From positions 23,259-87,258 of the forward strand of contig JAQGDQ010000855.1 of NCBI GenBank assembly GCA_030141605.1: 64,000 bases of DNA, read 5' to 3'. The notes below the pieces were generated by a model. It saw nothing but the letters and a program-made list of their open reading frames with translations, made no database searches and was not told the origin of the DNA. Shown one piece after another: positions 1-13,000 of the stretch; the stretch's first letter is position 1; every line of letters begins with the position of its first letter. The DNA is from Tubiluchus corallicola. Lineage: Eukaryota; Priapulida; Priapulimorpha; Priapulimorphida; Tubiluchidae. The translations under genes and the position numbers were made by a program.

Positions 1-164
1 GCAAGAATAAATGGGACTGCAAGATGGGGCAATTACAAGTTTCATTGTTGTAACTGAATAACTTACATTTCATTACGAAATTTCACTTTTCACACAATAT
101 TCGTTAATTTTTACTATGAATATTTGCATGTAAAAATCCAACGGATCTATTATATATATATATA

Positions 165-620
165 TATAATCTTTATTTGCCATAAAAAATCGATATTCAC
201 AACTATAAAAGCATAAAAGAACATCGCAGCATGAGAATAAAATTCACACAACTGTTAAAGGCAAATGCGTCCAGTGCAAACTAAAAACTACTGTGCCAAA
301 AATTTAAAACAAAAATATACATTATAATATTACACGGAAATTACGATAGACTATATACATATAATTTAAAATGGACGTGGGTAAATAAAATTTGTGGATG
401 AATATATATTATCGTTTATGTATGTTGGGTTTTGAAAACGATTTAATGTATATATTTTTAATTTTGATTTGAATTCGTCAAAAGACTTGATTTGTTTTAA
501 ATTGGATGGCAGGGTATTCCAAAGTTGTATGCCTTGTTTAGTGATAGAATTGTTGCTGTATTTGTTATCAGTGCAAGTTTGTTTAATATTGTGTGTTCTT
601 GGATTTAATGTTGGCTCCAA
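165..620 (-). mobile_element. LINE family A, truncated 3' end (reverse transcriptase C-terminus)
   Basis: An open frame of 84 residues (620 to 366) reads like the extreme C-terminus of a non-LTR retrotransposon polyprotein: an LWNTLPSNLKQIKS stretch is followed by an F-x-x-K-L-K motif and a basic end. It is followed on the same strand by an untranslated tail ending in the complement of CTTTATTTGCCAT and a TA run. The same tail and a similar ORF recur at 28270-28840, 53375-53745 and (tail only) 58984-59026. It is a 5'-truncated, non-mobile copy. The clade (jockey/CR1-like) is a guess; the LINE assignment is fairly secure from the recurrent copies. Confidence 0.7.
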
Positions 621-701
621 GAGGTGTTCTGGTAATGATCACATTTCTTTGTCAAGATCGTTTCTTTCTGTACATTTTCGGTAAATTTATTAACCGAAGT
701 G

Positions 702-1410
702 TTTTGTTCACTAAATTAAGCGTTTTCCATTGGGTAAAGGCGGATTTTACCGAAGTAGTTAAGCTGTTTGCCAACTAAAACAAAAACAGCTAACATCTTC
801 AAATTGCAAGACATAGACTTTGTGCTCAAATGATTTTGTAAAAATAATGTGTAAAATTTCACGCAGCAGCAAGCCACAGCTTAGCTGGAACAATACGTTG
901 CCATGCTGCTTGTGACACGCAGCTGCTATGTTCACTGTCCCGCTGTAGCTTCTAACATCACACAGCCTGAGTGGGCATTGCTATGGTTACTGAGCAATTT
1001 CTTGTGTGCCATCTAGGGCGAGTTACGAAAACAATGCAAGTGCGTAATTGTATTATTAAACTGAATGTTAAAAACGAAATTTTGACACCTACGTATTGGC
1101 ACGAGACAAAACAGACCTCAAGATAGTCTATAAAGTGGGGACGAAAGGTTAATAATGATTAGCAGCAACTAAGGTGAGTGAGGTAAACAATGATAGAAGT
1201 TTAGTAGATGTGCAAAAACACTCATTGTAAATAAAATTAAGGTATGTATGAAAGTATGAACATTAAACGAAAGGTATGTACCTTAGAAATGTCTATTATT
1301 CCATTTTTACCATGTTCATATTACAGTACTTACCTTTCCCGTTAACATTAAAATCCCCCACCGATTTTGTTGTTTCTAAAACCACCTGTTTTACCAGTTT
1401 TAAATTTCAG
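702..1410. other. No gene seen; probable last intron of the first protease
   Basis: This stretch leads directly into a splice acceptor (TTTCAG at 1405-1410). I find no exon of the protease in it, so the upstream exons of that gene presumably lie left of the window, as the same intron is about 3.4 kb and 4.6 kb long in the two complete paralogues. Confidence 0.5.
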
Positions 1411-1701
1411 AGAGATTCTGGTGGCCCAGTGATTTTTCCGTATAGTGGAGAAGTAATTGGAGTTCTACAAAGCGCTGAGAGTAACTGTGCTGGTGCAACA
1501 CTTTCAACAAAAATTGGTCCGCACCTGGACTGGATTAATGAGACACAAGTTAAGGCTGAAGAGACAAATTACCGATATCTCCGATCCAGTGCACCCTCTT
1601 TTAACTATATTTCAATATTAAAAGTAATAGATATTAGACTTATTGGTGCTGTATTCTTCACTTGTATTTACTGCACTAAATGTTTGGTGTCGTCGTTTTA
1701 A
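1411..1701 (+). CDS. S1 serine protease paralogue 1, last exon only (partial gene)
   Basis: The exon starts after TTTCAG and encodes 96 residues to a TAA. It opens with RDSGGP, the catalytic-serine motif, with Arg where almost all S1 proteases have Gly193 (chymotrypsin numbering). It then shows a GEVIGV strand, a Cys at the expected C220 position and the terminal LDWI helix typical of S1 domains. After a linker (ETQVKAEETNY) the protein ends in a hydrophobic tail of about 30 residues, as in the two complete paralogues, suggesting membrane or GPI anchoring. Residues C201 and the SWG motif of trypsins are absent. The signal peptide, activation site, His57 and Asp102 would be encoded to the left of the window. 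Frame and phase (0) match exon 7 of the paralogues at 16069 and 28857. Confidence 0.85.
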   Translation, partial: RDSGGPVIFPYSGEVIGVLQSAESNCAGATLSTKIGPHLDWINETQVKAEETNYRYLRSSAPSFNYISILKVIDIRLIGAVFFTCIYCTKCLVSSF

Positions 1702-1820
1702 CGTAATTGTGGCATCAGTTTAATGGACAAAATGTATGCAAATACAAAGAATTACTAACAAGAGCACTGTGAATTTTGATCTCTTTTTTGATATGTGATC
1801 TATGTGATGATATATGATTC

Positions 1821-2335
1821 ATGTATCAGCATCATAATTCACTACTTCCACCAGCTTTTCAGTTATACTTTAGTCCAGTTTCAAATCAACATGATCATTG
1901 CACAAGATATTCAGTCGGAGACTATGTACTCCCCCTTCCAAAAACAAATATAATGAAACAGTCATCAAAATATAATGCTATTAAAATATGGTCATCAATT
2001 CCTCGTGAAATGAAAACTCTTAATCTCTATCAATTTAAAAAAGCATCAAAGAATTACCTACTACAACGGTATAATTAACTCACAATTTTACTCATCCTGA
2101 TCTTAAGTTACTAAGAAAACTTATTTTGTTCTAATGTATGTTATAACTGATGAAAATGTAATGTTAATTGTCAATTGTTTCACTTATCTGGATTAGGACT
2201 CGAAAGCTCAATGCTCCTTCCTTCTCCTCACAGTAACTCTCATAGTTTATTTTTTTTCAATGTATATCAATTTGTATGTTTGTAGGTATGTTTGAGTTGC
2301 TGTGGAATAAATTCATAATTCATAATTTGATAGGA
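1821..2335 (+). mobile_element. LINE family B, truncated 3' end
   Basis: An 85-residue frame (1821-2078) contains a WSSIPREMKTLNLYQFKK stretch, the usual hydrophobic/basic C-terminus of a non-LTR reverse transcriptase protein. A roughly 250-base 3' region follows and ends in the repeated heptamer AATTCAT (about 2310-2330). A closely similar copy lies on the other strand at 9651-10145 inside intron 3 of protease 2. Both are 5'-truncated. The clade was not determined. Confidence 0.75.
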
Positions 2336-4480
2336 AACGTGTTAAAATTCGTTTTACTGCAGAAATTTCATGCTGCAAGCACCACATTTCAATTCATTTT
2401 GAACAAAATTCGACAATGATGCCTTGTGATCAACAAGACGGGAAAAGACTGTATGGCCATAATCACCATTTGCCAGAAACTTTAAAAAACAAATTATAAC
2501 CATAATTCACTGCCCAAACTACCATAGCGTAAAAGCCCAAATTTCGTATCAAAGGTATTGCATACTGCAAGTCTAATGTACAGTAAAATTATTAGGTTAG
2601 TTGTATAGTGGTAGTACATGTGTGAGCGATGTGTGTAGCTGTTTATGGACGTTTGAGTAATGGCAAAGCTATAAGACTTGGATTAGGAAATAACACTTTT
2701 ATTAAGTAACATCACAATATAATAAATGTATAGCAATGCCAAAAGCCCCTGATCTATGAGACGTCCTGTGCATGAGTGACTAGTCTAATCAAAGCCCTTC
2801 GGCGAGTTGGTTTCACGGCATCCCTGCCAGCTGCGTGCGCAGTCTGACAAATGGGTCAGTTCATCGTCACGTGACACCGCGCCTTAAATTCCCTTATTTG
2901 GGTTTGGCTTCATGAATACTCTTCTTAGCATAATTATCTGACATTTAACATATTTTAACAGATTCTCTTTATTTGTACGAAGCTGTAAAACATCCATACA
3001 GCTCAAAAAGGAAGTGCCAAAGAACATGCTCTGGAAATCAGCCAGTCTTTCTACGAATATGAATATCATTACCAATGGCCCTGAACTGGCCCTGTAGAGA
3101 GACTACTCAAGTCTATAGGAGCTCAAAGTAGACGAACAGAAGTTTAGTGTGCACAGCTGAAAAGCAGTTCACGTAAGATAAATCAGCTGAAACGTATGTA
3201 CACCAAGTATAAATCGAGTAAGAGAAAACTCAATTTATCTCGCCTGAAACATAATGTGAATGCATCCAAGCTATAATTAATGGCTACAGATGCTCAGATG
3301 CTCGACGTGAGTTCTTATCTTCACGTGAATTTGACTTGTTTTCAGGAATAATCCAACTAAAAACATAATCATAGAAACTTTCAACACTTTATCAACATTA
3401 AATTTAGCTCAAATGAATCAAGCAACGCGAATTCGTAACATAATAACGTTAAAAGATATGTCTAGAATGTTTAACAACGCACAGAACAATGTCGAAAAAA
3501 GTATGTCGCTAATTTAAAACCAGTTGAAACATAAAATACTTAATTTTGTTACGATGTGGACAAAAGAAAATCATTTTTAATTATTCTAAATCTAAATTTA
3601 TGTTGTATATTTATCCTAATGTCATCATACTTTTTTAGTTTTGGATAGTGCTGCCACCTTCAGGTGCTCTTGTTGAAATTGTTGAACTTTCTCTTTCCTG
3701 TTTAAATTTTCATTGGCTTCTACAGTCTTTATGAATGCATAATCTCTAAACCTGTTTTCACACCTAAATGATTTCACCTGTAGTTCTGGTCACTTGGTTT
3801 TCTGATTTTCAATATGACACGACTTCACTGTTTATGTAGGCATTTCAGAATAAAATCTTAAAAATAAATCTCAAGTTTTTTGGTTTCTTCAAACCACGAT
3901 GAACTGAAGTTTACTTTATGTAAAACGTTTAAAATTTTTGAAAAAGTAGATTTGAGAGCAAAACTTGGGAGATTGAAAGCCCAGGATTAAATTACTTTCG
4001 TATTTTCGACGCAAACAATTACTGAATTGAGTTTAATTTGTTGAAATTTTCTAAATGTATGTACTTTTACTTTTATATAGAAAACAACGACAAAGTAATT
4101 AAAATATGTGCATAATTATTGATGAATATTACATTTTTACAATAATGATATTTACAATATAGTAAAAAAAGTTTACTGGCCTATTATATAAGACCTATAT
4201 TTTAGTTGAAAGTAAAGATTTTAGTAAAAAGAAAGAATTACAATATAACAAAATTACGACATGATATCATTAAATATATAAATGTTAAATCAAATACAGA
4301 AAGACTGTAGATGTACCTGTTTATACCGTGTTAAGGTCATCCTCGATAATGAGTAAAGGAGTAACATAGCCGATTATCAGCCCTATGTGATTCCTGGCTA
4401 GCTAGGCCTTTGGCACAGAAAAATTACTATAATCTATGAACGAAGCCTAATTCAGGTGTTTACATTTTCGTGCCGATACA
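2336..4480. other. Intergenic; nothing recognised
   Basis: No exon, RNA gene or terminal-repeat element could be supported here. Open frames are short and without family features. The AT content is similar to neighbouring noncoding sequence. Confidence 0.4.
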
Positions 4481-4852
4481 CAGGGCCTATTTCATGGGGG
4501 GGGGGAGTGGGGATACTTCCCCGGGGCCTCACCCTCCTGGGGGGCCTCGCGCCAAGGTAACAATTTTTTTGCTTTATGCGAACCTACTGCCTCCTCTCTC
4601 CCTCTCTCTTTTGCCGTACGCGCGCCGTTTGCCAGTATTGACAAGTATTAAGGATTGCTCTTGAGGATAAAGCAGTTTTTCTTTCAATTGTTCTTTCCTT
4701 TAACAACTGTATAATTCCATATTTTCTCTTCGAAAATGTTTCTCCGGAGTTCTAGCAGTTAAAAAAATTTTCTGGGCGCGAACCATGGTGACAAAAAGGG
4801 GGCCTCACACGCCCCACTTCCCCGGGCCTAGCTTTGGCTGAAATAGGCCCTG
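4481..4852. mobile_element. hAT-type MITE with GC-rich core
   Basis: The element begins CAGGGCCTATTTCA and ends TGAAATAGGCCCTG, a perfect 14-base terminal inverted repeat. It is flanked by a near-perfect 8-base target duplication (ccgataca / ctgataca), as expected for hAT transposons. The interior is rich in G and C runs (from 4495 and around 4800). At 372 bases it has no transposase and must be nonautonomous. Confidence 0.85.
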
Positions 4853-5309
4853 CTGATACAAACTATACTATAGACTTGAATGACATAGGTAATTGATTAT
4901 GATGAAACGCTAAGGAGTACATCTTTGCAAACAGAGTAAAAACACTTAAACTCAGGACATGCCATACTGGCGTAATTCTCAACAACGTAAAGGAAATGAG
5001 GTAACATTGAAACAGGCAGTAACTACCGTGGATACAGGAAGCCATGCCAACATGGAAACTTACCATGGCGACGGACACTCCACGCACTGCAAATGTAGTG
5101 AGATCGTTGAGGGTTATCCGCTGTGCAACTACCGCAATTGTCTTAATGAGACTTCAGAAAAGCATAAGAAAGACTCAACGGATCAACAAAAACATTCAGG
5201 CATATTCTTATAAGAGCTAAATGAATAATGTAAAAGTCATTTTTCAAGTTGTTGTTCAGTCGTTTTGATATGCTTGAGTTTAGACACACAGAAACCTATG
5301 TATGGGAAC

Positions 5310-5580
5310 TAACCATCTTCTTCTCAGCTTTTCCCTATGCGGGGTCGCCGTTGTGAATAAGTCGTCTCTATGCATTCCTGTTGTTGGCCATTTCTTCATT
5401 TATGTTCTTCTCTCTAAGGTCTCCCAAAATTCACTTCTCTGACTTTGACTCATTCATAAAAAGGTTTTGGCTCAGTTTTTACAGGCGGATGCCCTTCCTG
5501 ACCCTAACCCTCCCTATTTATCCGGGCTTGGGACCGGCACTGAGTTGGGCTAGCTTGCCCCCCCCCAGTGGCTAGGTTCT
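5310..5580 (+). mobile_element. RTE-like LINE 3' fragment of a widespread aquatic-animal family
   Basis: The segment contains GGATGCCCTTCCTGACC and TTATCCGGGCTTGGGACCGG, a combination I recognise from a LINE 3' region dispersed in many fish and marine invertebrates. It also has the upstream GGGGTCGCCGTTGTGAATAA segment. It is a diverged fragment with no reading frame. The family name rests on memory. Confidence 0.55.
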
Positions 5581-5754
5581 ATGGGAACTAAACATCTATA
5601 ATAAATATTTGCATTGCACATATCAGAAAAATGCTTATTGAACTATAGAAAAAATGCAGCACTGAACATTGAGTAAAACTAGAATCTAAAACCATTCAGT
5701 AAAACCTGTTTCACAGCTTTAATTCAGATATTAAACTTGACCTATGCAGACTTC

Positions 5755-5910
5755 CACAAGCTTCACAACAACCAACAATAGGGAGAGGACCATTGTGTAT
5801 GTAGTCACTGGACCGTACAATTATACTGAAGGTAAGTCAGCTAGTAGAATGTTACAAGACTAGCACATAGATGGCAGCACCTAACTGCAATGTACAAATA
5901 CCATCTTCCA
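5755..5910 (-). mobile_element. Old fragment of the LTR found at 11510-12057
   Basis: Several blocks (AGATGGCAGCACCTAA; CACTGGACCG; the GTAAGTCAG/GCTGACTTA region) match, in the same order on the opposite strand, the 5' part of the solo LTR at 11510. It is diverged and truncated. Confidence 0.6.
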
Positions 5911-6065
5911 CAAATTATGTCATAAATGTTTTAAATTTTCAGAAAATAGCAAAAGCTGAATGCTAATAATTTTTTGACTTAAATCACTGGCAAATAATGA
6001 TCTTGGATAAGTAAAAATAAGAGCGTCTCCTATATATAATATACTAGCTTATGCTAATATATTAT

Positions 6066-6703
6066 ATTAGATATATTCAAACGATTTTATGAAATATATA
6101 AGTGAATAGCAAGTTACCATACTGCATAATCGCTACATGTACAGTATACAAAGTACACTGTGAATAAAATTATTTAAAACTCCAGAAGTCGTTGCCTAAA
6201 TTAAAAAAATACAAGCTGAAATATGACGACTATAAATGATTTATAAAAAAGTTATTAATGCTATTATGGTGTAAGACATGATGTAAAGATGAAAACTAAA
6301 ACAATTCCTTGCTACAAACATAATCCTGTACTTAGATTACAAAATCATACCGAAAAGAGGTATAAACAAAGTAGTTTACCTTGTAATACGATTGCCATCG
6401 ACAAAGAACTATTATTGTATTAAAATATGAAAGGGTATGAAATTTCAATATGAAAACAGTATTTACGCACAAATATATTAATTTTAGTTCTGCTGGATAT
6501 ATACATCATAATAGCATTAATAACTTATTAATAAATTATTTATAATCGTCATATTTCAGCTTGTATTTTTTTAATTCACGCAACGACTGCTGGAGTTTTA
6601 AATAATTTTATTCACAGTGTACTTTGTATACTGTACATGTAGGGATTTTGCAGTAAGGTAACTTGCTATTCACTTATATATTTCATAAAATCGTTTGAAT
6701 ATA

Positions 6704-6712
<9 letters not shown>
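6066..6712. repeat. Long inverted repeat (foldback/MITE) upstream of protease 2
   Basis: The left arm (6066-6271) and right arm (6503-6712) are reverse complements over about 205 bases with few mismatches; compare TTCAAACGATTTTATGAAAT with its complement at 6680-6700. The roughly 230-base loop is not repeated. The right arm runs into a (TA)n tract (6709-6770) and ends 100 bases before the protease 2 start codon. It may be a palindromic MITE; no clear target duplication can be read because the flanks are AT repeats. Confidence 0.85.

Positions 6713-6770
<58 letters not shown>
6709..6770. repeat. (TA)n microsatellite
   Basis: An uninterrupted TA dinucleotide run lies between the inverted repeat and the first exon of protease 2. 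Confidence 0.95.
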
Positions 6771-6771
<1 letters not shown>

Positions 6772-6811
6772 GTTGTGTTATATTTTTTCTTTGAAGGTAT
6801 AAACAGTAGAA

Positions 6812-7006
6812 ATGGTTTACAATTCAGTGACTGCATCTATTTTACTCTGTGTTATGTGGTCTCGGTATGATGTATGTCAGTCAAGGGGCAAATCATCACA
6901 AAATTTAAAACAAGCAGTAAACCTGAGCTCAAACAAAAGAGCAATACATGTACCTCATCATAGAATTGCCAGACATTCGGTTGATAAAGGTTAGTAAACT
7001 ATATAT

Positions 7007-7061
<55 letters not shown>

Positions 7062-10000
7062 TATATATATATGTATATATAGTTTACATTATATAACATT
7101 ATATATATATATATATATAATTTTGTTACATTTTATTATTACATTATTTTATATATATATATATAATATAACATGTAATAATATCACATGATATACGACA
7201 ATAAAATATAATAAAATACAAAATAATATGATATGATATGATATGATATGATATGATATGATATGATATGATATGATATGATATGATATGATATGATATG
7301 ATATGATATGATATGATATGTATGATATGATGTGATATGGCATGGTATGGTATGGTATGGTATGGTATGGTATGGTATGGTATGGTATGGTAAGGCATGG
7401 TATGGCATAGTATGGTACGGTACGGTACGGTACAGTACAGTACAGTACAGTACAGTACAGTACAGTACAGTACAGTACAGTACAGTACAGTACAGTACAG
7501 TACAGTACAGTACAGTACAGTACAGTACAGTATAGTATAGCATAGCATAGCATAGCATAGCATAGCATAGCATAGCATAGCATAGCATAGTCTAGTACAG
7601 CACAGCACAGCACAGCACAGTACTGTATAGTATATATATATATGTATATATAGTTTACATTATATAACATTATATATATATATATATAATTTTGTTACAT
7701 TTTATTATTACATTATTTTATATATATATATATAATATAACATGTAATAATATCACATGATATACGACAATAAAATATAATAAAATACAAAATAATATGA
7801 TATGATATGATATGATATGATATGATATGATATGATATGATATGATATGATATGATATGATATGATATGATATGATATGATATGATATGTATGATATGAT
7901 GTGATATGGCATGGTATGGTATGGTATGGTATGGTATGGTATGGTATGGTATGGTAAGTCATGGTATGGCATGGTATGGTACGGTACGGTACGGTACGGT
8001 ACGGTACGGTACGGTACAGTACAGTACAGTACAGTACAGTACAGTACAGTACAGTATAGTATAGCATAGCATAGCATAGCATAGCATAGCATAGCATAGC
8101 ATAGTCTAGTACAGCACAGCACAGCACAGCACAGTACTGTATAGTATATATATATATGTTGTCTGCGGTATATAACATTTCCTATATATTTTATTTAATT
8201 AAATCATTTAGCACCAAAATATTTTTCAATAGTCACACCTTTATCATTTTAATTCTTCTACTTTTATTGTAAATACATAAACCGCTTGATATCTTCAAAA
8301 ACTATTCAAATTCATTTATAGGTTCATATGACTCAATAAGGTTTATATTACTTTACTTGCAGGATTATTTCCACCAGAACCCAGAATTATTGGAGGTGAA
8401 AAAGTTGTTGGAAGAGAATTTCCTTACATGGTAAAAATGGTTAATCATTTTTAAGGGAGAAAGATTTCCATCAATGTTTTTTAATAAAATGATGCAAATT
8501 TGCAGCAATGATAACACATTGTCTTCCAGTTCCTAATAATAATTGATTTTTATTTTTAAGTACAACTGTTACTAATCTTAATTTTTTTCGGCAAAATATG
8601 TTTTCCAAACTTTACTCGTGATTGTAGATAGTACTAACTGATGTACCAAACATTTAGCTTTTTTTCCTGTTTACCATATACGTCTCATGTAAATAACATT
8701 GTCCATGTTCTTTAAACAGGTTGCACTTTATAGAGAAGAAAGAGTAGTGGAAGGAGCATCCATATACAAAAAAAGATATGTGTGTGGCGGAATTCTCCTC
8801 AACAGCAAATGGGTTTTAACAGCTGCACATTGTGGTTACATGTAAGTGCCACGAAATACTATGGAAATAAATGTTTTTTTGGCTGGCTATCTCTTAAATT
8901 GGTTATACTATTTCTACAGCATAAAAATACAGTGTTCTTATTCTGATCACTTTCCATCTTTGTGTCATAATCCTCTATGCAAAATATGTTTTGTATTTCT
9001 CTGCATTCTTAATGTTTGCGTAATCATGTCTTTTTTGGCATGGATCCTCATCTTCCAGCTAATTTTACTATCCAGAGTTATAATAATGTATTACATAACT
9101 TATACAATTTTAATTATTATCATATAACCGATTTTAAAGCATCTTATTTGTAATGTCAACAATATCATAAAACACGTAAACAGCCGTATGTTCGTTATTA
9201 CTACTATTAATTTAATCACCAACAACAATTTATCATTATTGGAGTCCTGGGTTGGGTGACCGAGTGGTTTAGATTCCGAACTGCAACCACACAGTCTTGA
9301 GTTCGAGACTAGCAGCTGCTGACTATACATAACATGTTATTCGTTATTTGTGTGTTGCGTTTTTACCTGTATTGTTGTGGTGTAAATCGCCAAATAGCAG
9401 TAAATGGTAACGTTGTCTTTTAAACGAGCAACTTTAAGCAAATATTGCCTTTGTCTTCGAAAACTTTTGACAGAAACAGCTGCAGTTAGCGCACTGTGAA
9501 CTCAGTGGCTCAAAAGGTGACTATATGTGGCTGATAACCCATCTGTAACTTCCATGAAAATCTTTTCACCTCTTCTACTGCCTGTGGCTATGTTTATTTA
9601 CTTGATGCTATATAATCATCGTTACATGGCTAAGAATCTCTGCTGATTCATGAATTATGAATTATGAATTTATTCCACAGCAACTCAGACATACATATAA
9701 ATTGATATTACATTGAAAAAAATAAACTATGCGAGTTATTGTGAGGAGGAGGAGGAGGGAGCATTGAGTTTTCGAATCCTCCTCCAGATAAGTGAAACAA
9801 TTGACAATTAACATTACATTTTCATCAGTTATAACGTACATTAGAACAAAATAAGTTTTGTTAGTAACTTAAGATCAGGATGAGTAAAATTGTGAGTTAA
9901 TTATACCGTTGTAGTAGGTAATTCTTTGATGCTTTTTTAAATTGATAGAGATTAAGAGTTTTCATTTCACGCGGAATTGATGACCATATTTCAATAGCAT

Positions 10001-13000
10001 GATATTTTGATGACTGTTTCATTATATTTGTTTTTGGAAGAGGGTGTACATAGTTTTCGACTGAATATCTTGTGTAATGATCATGTTGATTTGAAACTGG
10101 ACTAAAGTATGACTGAAAAGCTGGTGGAAGTAGTGATTCAGTCACTGGTGAATTCAGCTTCTCATAAAACCTTAATTAACCTTGATAAAGATTATTTTTA
10201 ATTTTAAATGCTGGGAATTGGCTTTTTTGGCGTGCCTATGCACAAATAAACGAAAACACTTTTTGACCAGAAGTCTAAGAATGAATGCCTATACAATTAT
10301 GTATTGACTTGTTAAATCAAATTTGTGTTTATTGCATAGTATACGCACTGGGCGCGACTCTAAAGTATACCTAGGAAGCAACAAATTAGAAGAGCCAAAG
10401 GTGGAACGTTGGGTATGGCTTACTTTTACATTGTTAACCTTGAGCATAATAATTCATAATTATATATTTATAATAATTGCTTCATAATTGTATATTTATT
10501 AACTATGTTTTTCTCAGTCTGCAGCTTCAAATCTGCTGTTTAGCCTTCTATAACACCGAAATTAATAGATAAAATTATACTGCTTTGGACATGTACATTA
10601 TTACATTATTATCATTTCTTTAATTAGAACTCTCTGTCATGTTTTTAGGTGTATTATTTCAAGAGACACCCTGGATATAAAAGATCAGCAAATAGGACCA
10701 TTAGTAAAGAAACTGTTGATATGGGTCTTGCAAGAATGGATCATAGAGTTAGGTTTGATGACGACATTCAACCTGCTAAACTTCCGCGCTGTCGCTATTT
10801 TGACTACTTCAATCAGACAGTTATTTTATTAGGATGGGGTAAAAGTAATCCAAGTATGTCTTCAAAAATTCATTCGTTACCTATATGTTTAACATGCATT
10901 CAATTTATACCTTTTTAATTGCGAGCACTGAAACTTTCTGCATTGAAACTTATACATGGACTCATAATTATGTTATATTTCCTGCAAAATTTCTTAAATT
11001 TATTTGTGGACGTACACGTAGTATAAATCTCAGAATTCCCCACACACAACAAATTAGTTCGTGGAGTGGTTTAGGATCAGTGATTAGTATTAGAGTTAGG
11101 GTTATGGCTTTGGTTGAGGGTAGGGTTGGCTTTGGGTTAGGGTTGGGGTTAGAGTTACGGTTAGGATCAGGACTGGGTAAAGGCTAGGGTTGACTTAGGG
11201 TTAGAAATGGGGTTAGGGCTAGGGTTAGAGTTAGGGTTATGGTTAGGGTTTTAAATTGTGTGGTCAGTAATAATCTGCTTCCTGGACGTATAACTAACAT
11301 GTTTACCTACACTGCGTGAGTTGACGACTCGACAGATCGACTCGACTCGCATCGACTTTGCCACACGTAGTCAGGTCAATACTCAGGTGACCCATGTCTC
11401 AGCGAGATGATTAGGCACTTGACATGAATGACGCCAAAAAACTGTACCCCCGTACACTGCTTCGTTCTTCGTCAAGTGACGGAATGCGAACATTTGTTAT
11501 TAATGGCACTGTGAAAGTTATAACTGTATATTTTAGGTGCTGCCATCTATTGATTAGTCACTTTAACATTTTACTAGTTTAAGTCAGCCCTAGTACAATT
11601 GCTCGGTCCAGTGAATATGCAATCTCACTGGATCTCCCCTATTTTTACTGTAATGGGATATGTGAAGCCAAGTTTTTGCATAGTTCTCTACCTATATAAA
11701 CTGGCTGGATTTCACTTCTAGCCACTGTCTCTCTGTCACGCTCTCAGTGACGTGCAGTCGATCTACTTATGTGACTCTGTCACGTTCTCAGTGCAGTGCA
11801 GTCTCTCTGTCTCTCTGTCACGCTCTCAGTGACGTGCAGTCGATCTACTTATGTGACTCTGTCACGTTCTCAGTGCAGTGCAGTCCAGTCGTGCTACACA
11901 CTGTCTAACTCACACTCTCAGTGCAGTGCAGCAGTTGTGATCTTCATTTTACTCATGTGTATTTAGTGTAATAAACGTGTTTCAGTTTTTGCGCAGATAT
12001 GTAATATAGCGTTCATTCGTTTTCTACAAGTGTTCAACTTCATACATGACTTTCACAGGCACTACCAAACTAGAACATAAAAACGCTTTTAATCCTTCTC
12101 CGTTTCACGTGTTATTGAATTGTGTTGCCGTTTGATTGGTCGTTGTCCACTGAGTAGCATGACACTGACCTACGCGATTTTAGACTTTCTACGCGATACT
12201 ATCAGAAACTAATGTTGCTGATGCTGCCAGCAGATGAAAATCAGAATAATAGACATTTGTACCATTACTCTTCAGCCTGACTGACCGAATCGTGCAGCAA
12301 GGCAGTGTTTACGTGATTCTCGCATAGGTGACTCTTTCCGAATCTTTCAGCAAATGACTCCTTCCTGCCAAACCAAAGTTTTCCATTAAGCCACCACATT
12401 TAGTCACTCTGCTGAAAATTTCCAGCCCTAATCATGAATTGAAGCTCCAGCTGTTAATACTGCCACAACAACCAGACAACACTGAATAAGGATATAGTAT
12501 TATATAACCCTTTCTAAAATCCTTATAGATTTTTGTATTATATGATTATGTTTTTGTGTTTGTGTTTTTCTTAAATAGACTTTGATACTAGTAAAATCAC
12601 TCCTGACTTACAAAAGGCATCGACTCGAGTTGACCGTTCGAGGTATTGTTCAATAGTTAACAGAACTGTCTGGCTATGCACTTACACCCCTGGCATTTCT
12701 GGATGCGAAGTAAGTATGGACAACTTTACTGTGACAATAAGCCTTTTCACAGTTTCATCGTGTGCACGCACAGTTGCTGTAGGTCATCGTGTGCACGCAC
12801 AGTTGCTGTAGGTCAAAGGTTAAGTGTACCACAGCAGGTGTCACGACCATGCCATGCATGACCGCTAGCTAACTGACCGATATACAGGGCCATTCATTAC
12901 TATAAGATTTTGAACAGTATAGAAGCCATTGAATACTATGCATTATATGCAAGGTCATTCTATCTAGGCTCTTCATGCAGGTACCGAATTTTCTGTTGAA

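Noticed and set aside
4863-5213. Overlapping frames of 74 and 84 residues on opposite strands
   Set aside because: No family features on either strand and no splice-site support.
7144-8178. Several open frames of 134-173 residues on both strands
   Set aside because: They are read-through of pentanucleotide repeats without stops and lie in an intron.
9240-9340. tRNA gene
   Set aside because: A- and B-box-like motifs are present, but no acceptor stem pairing was found; more likely a SINE head.
10885-11187. 100-residue frame next to the telomere-like tract
   Set aside because: It lies in intron 5 of protease 2 and is driven by the GGGTTA repeat.
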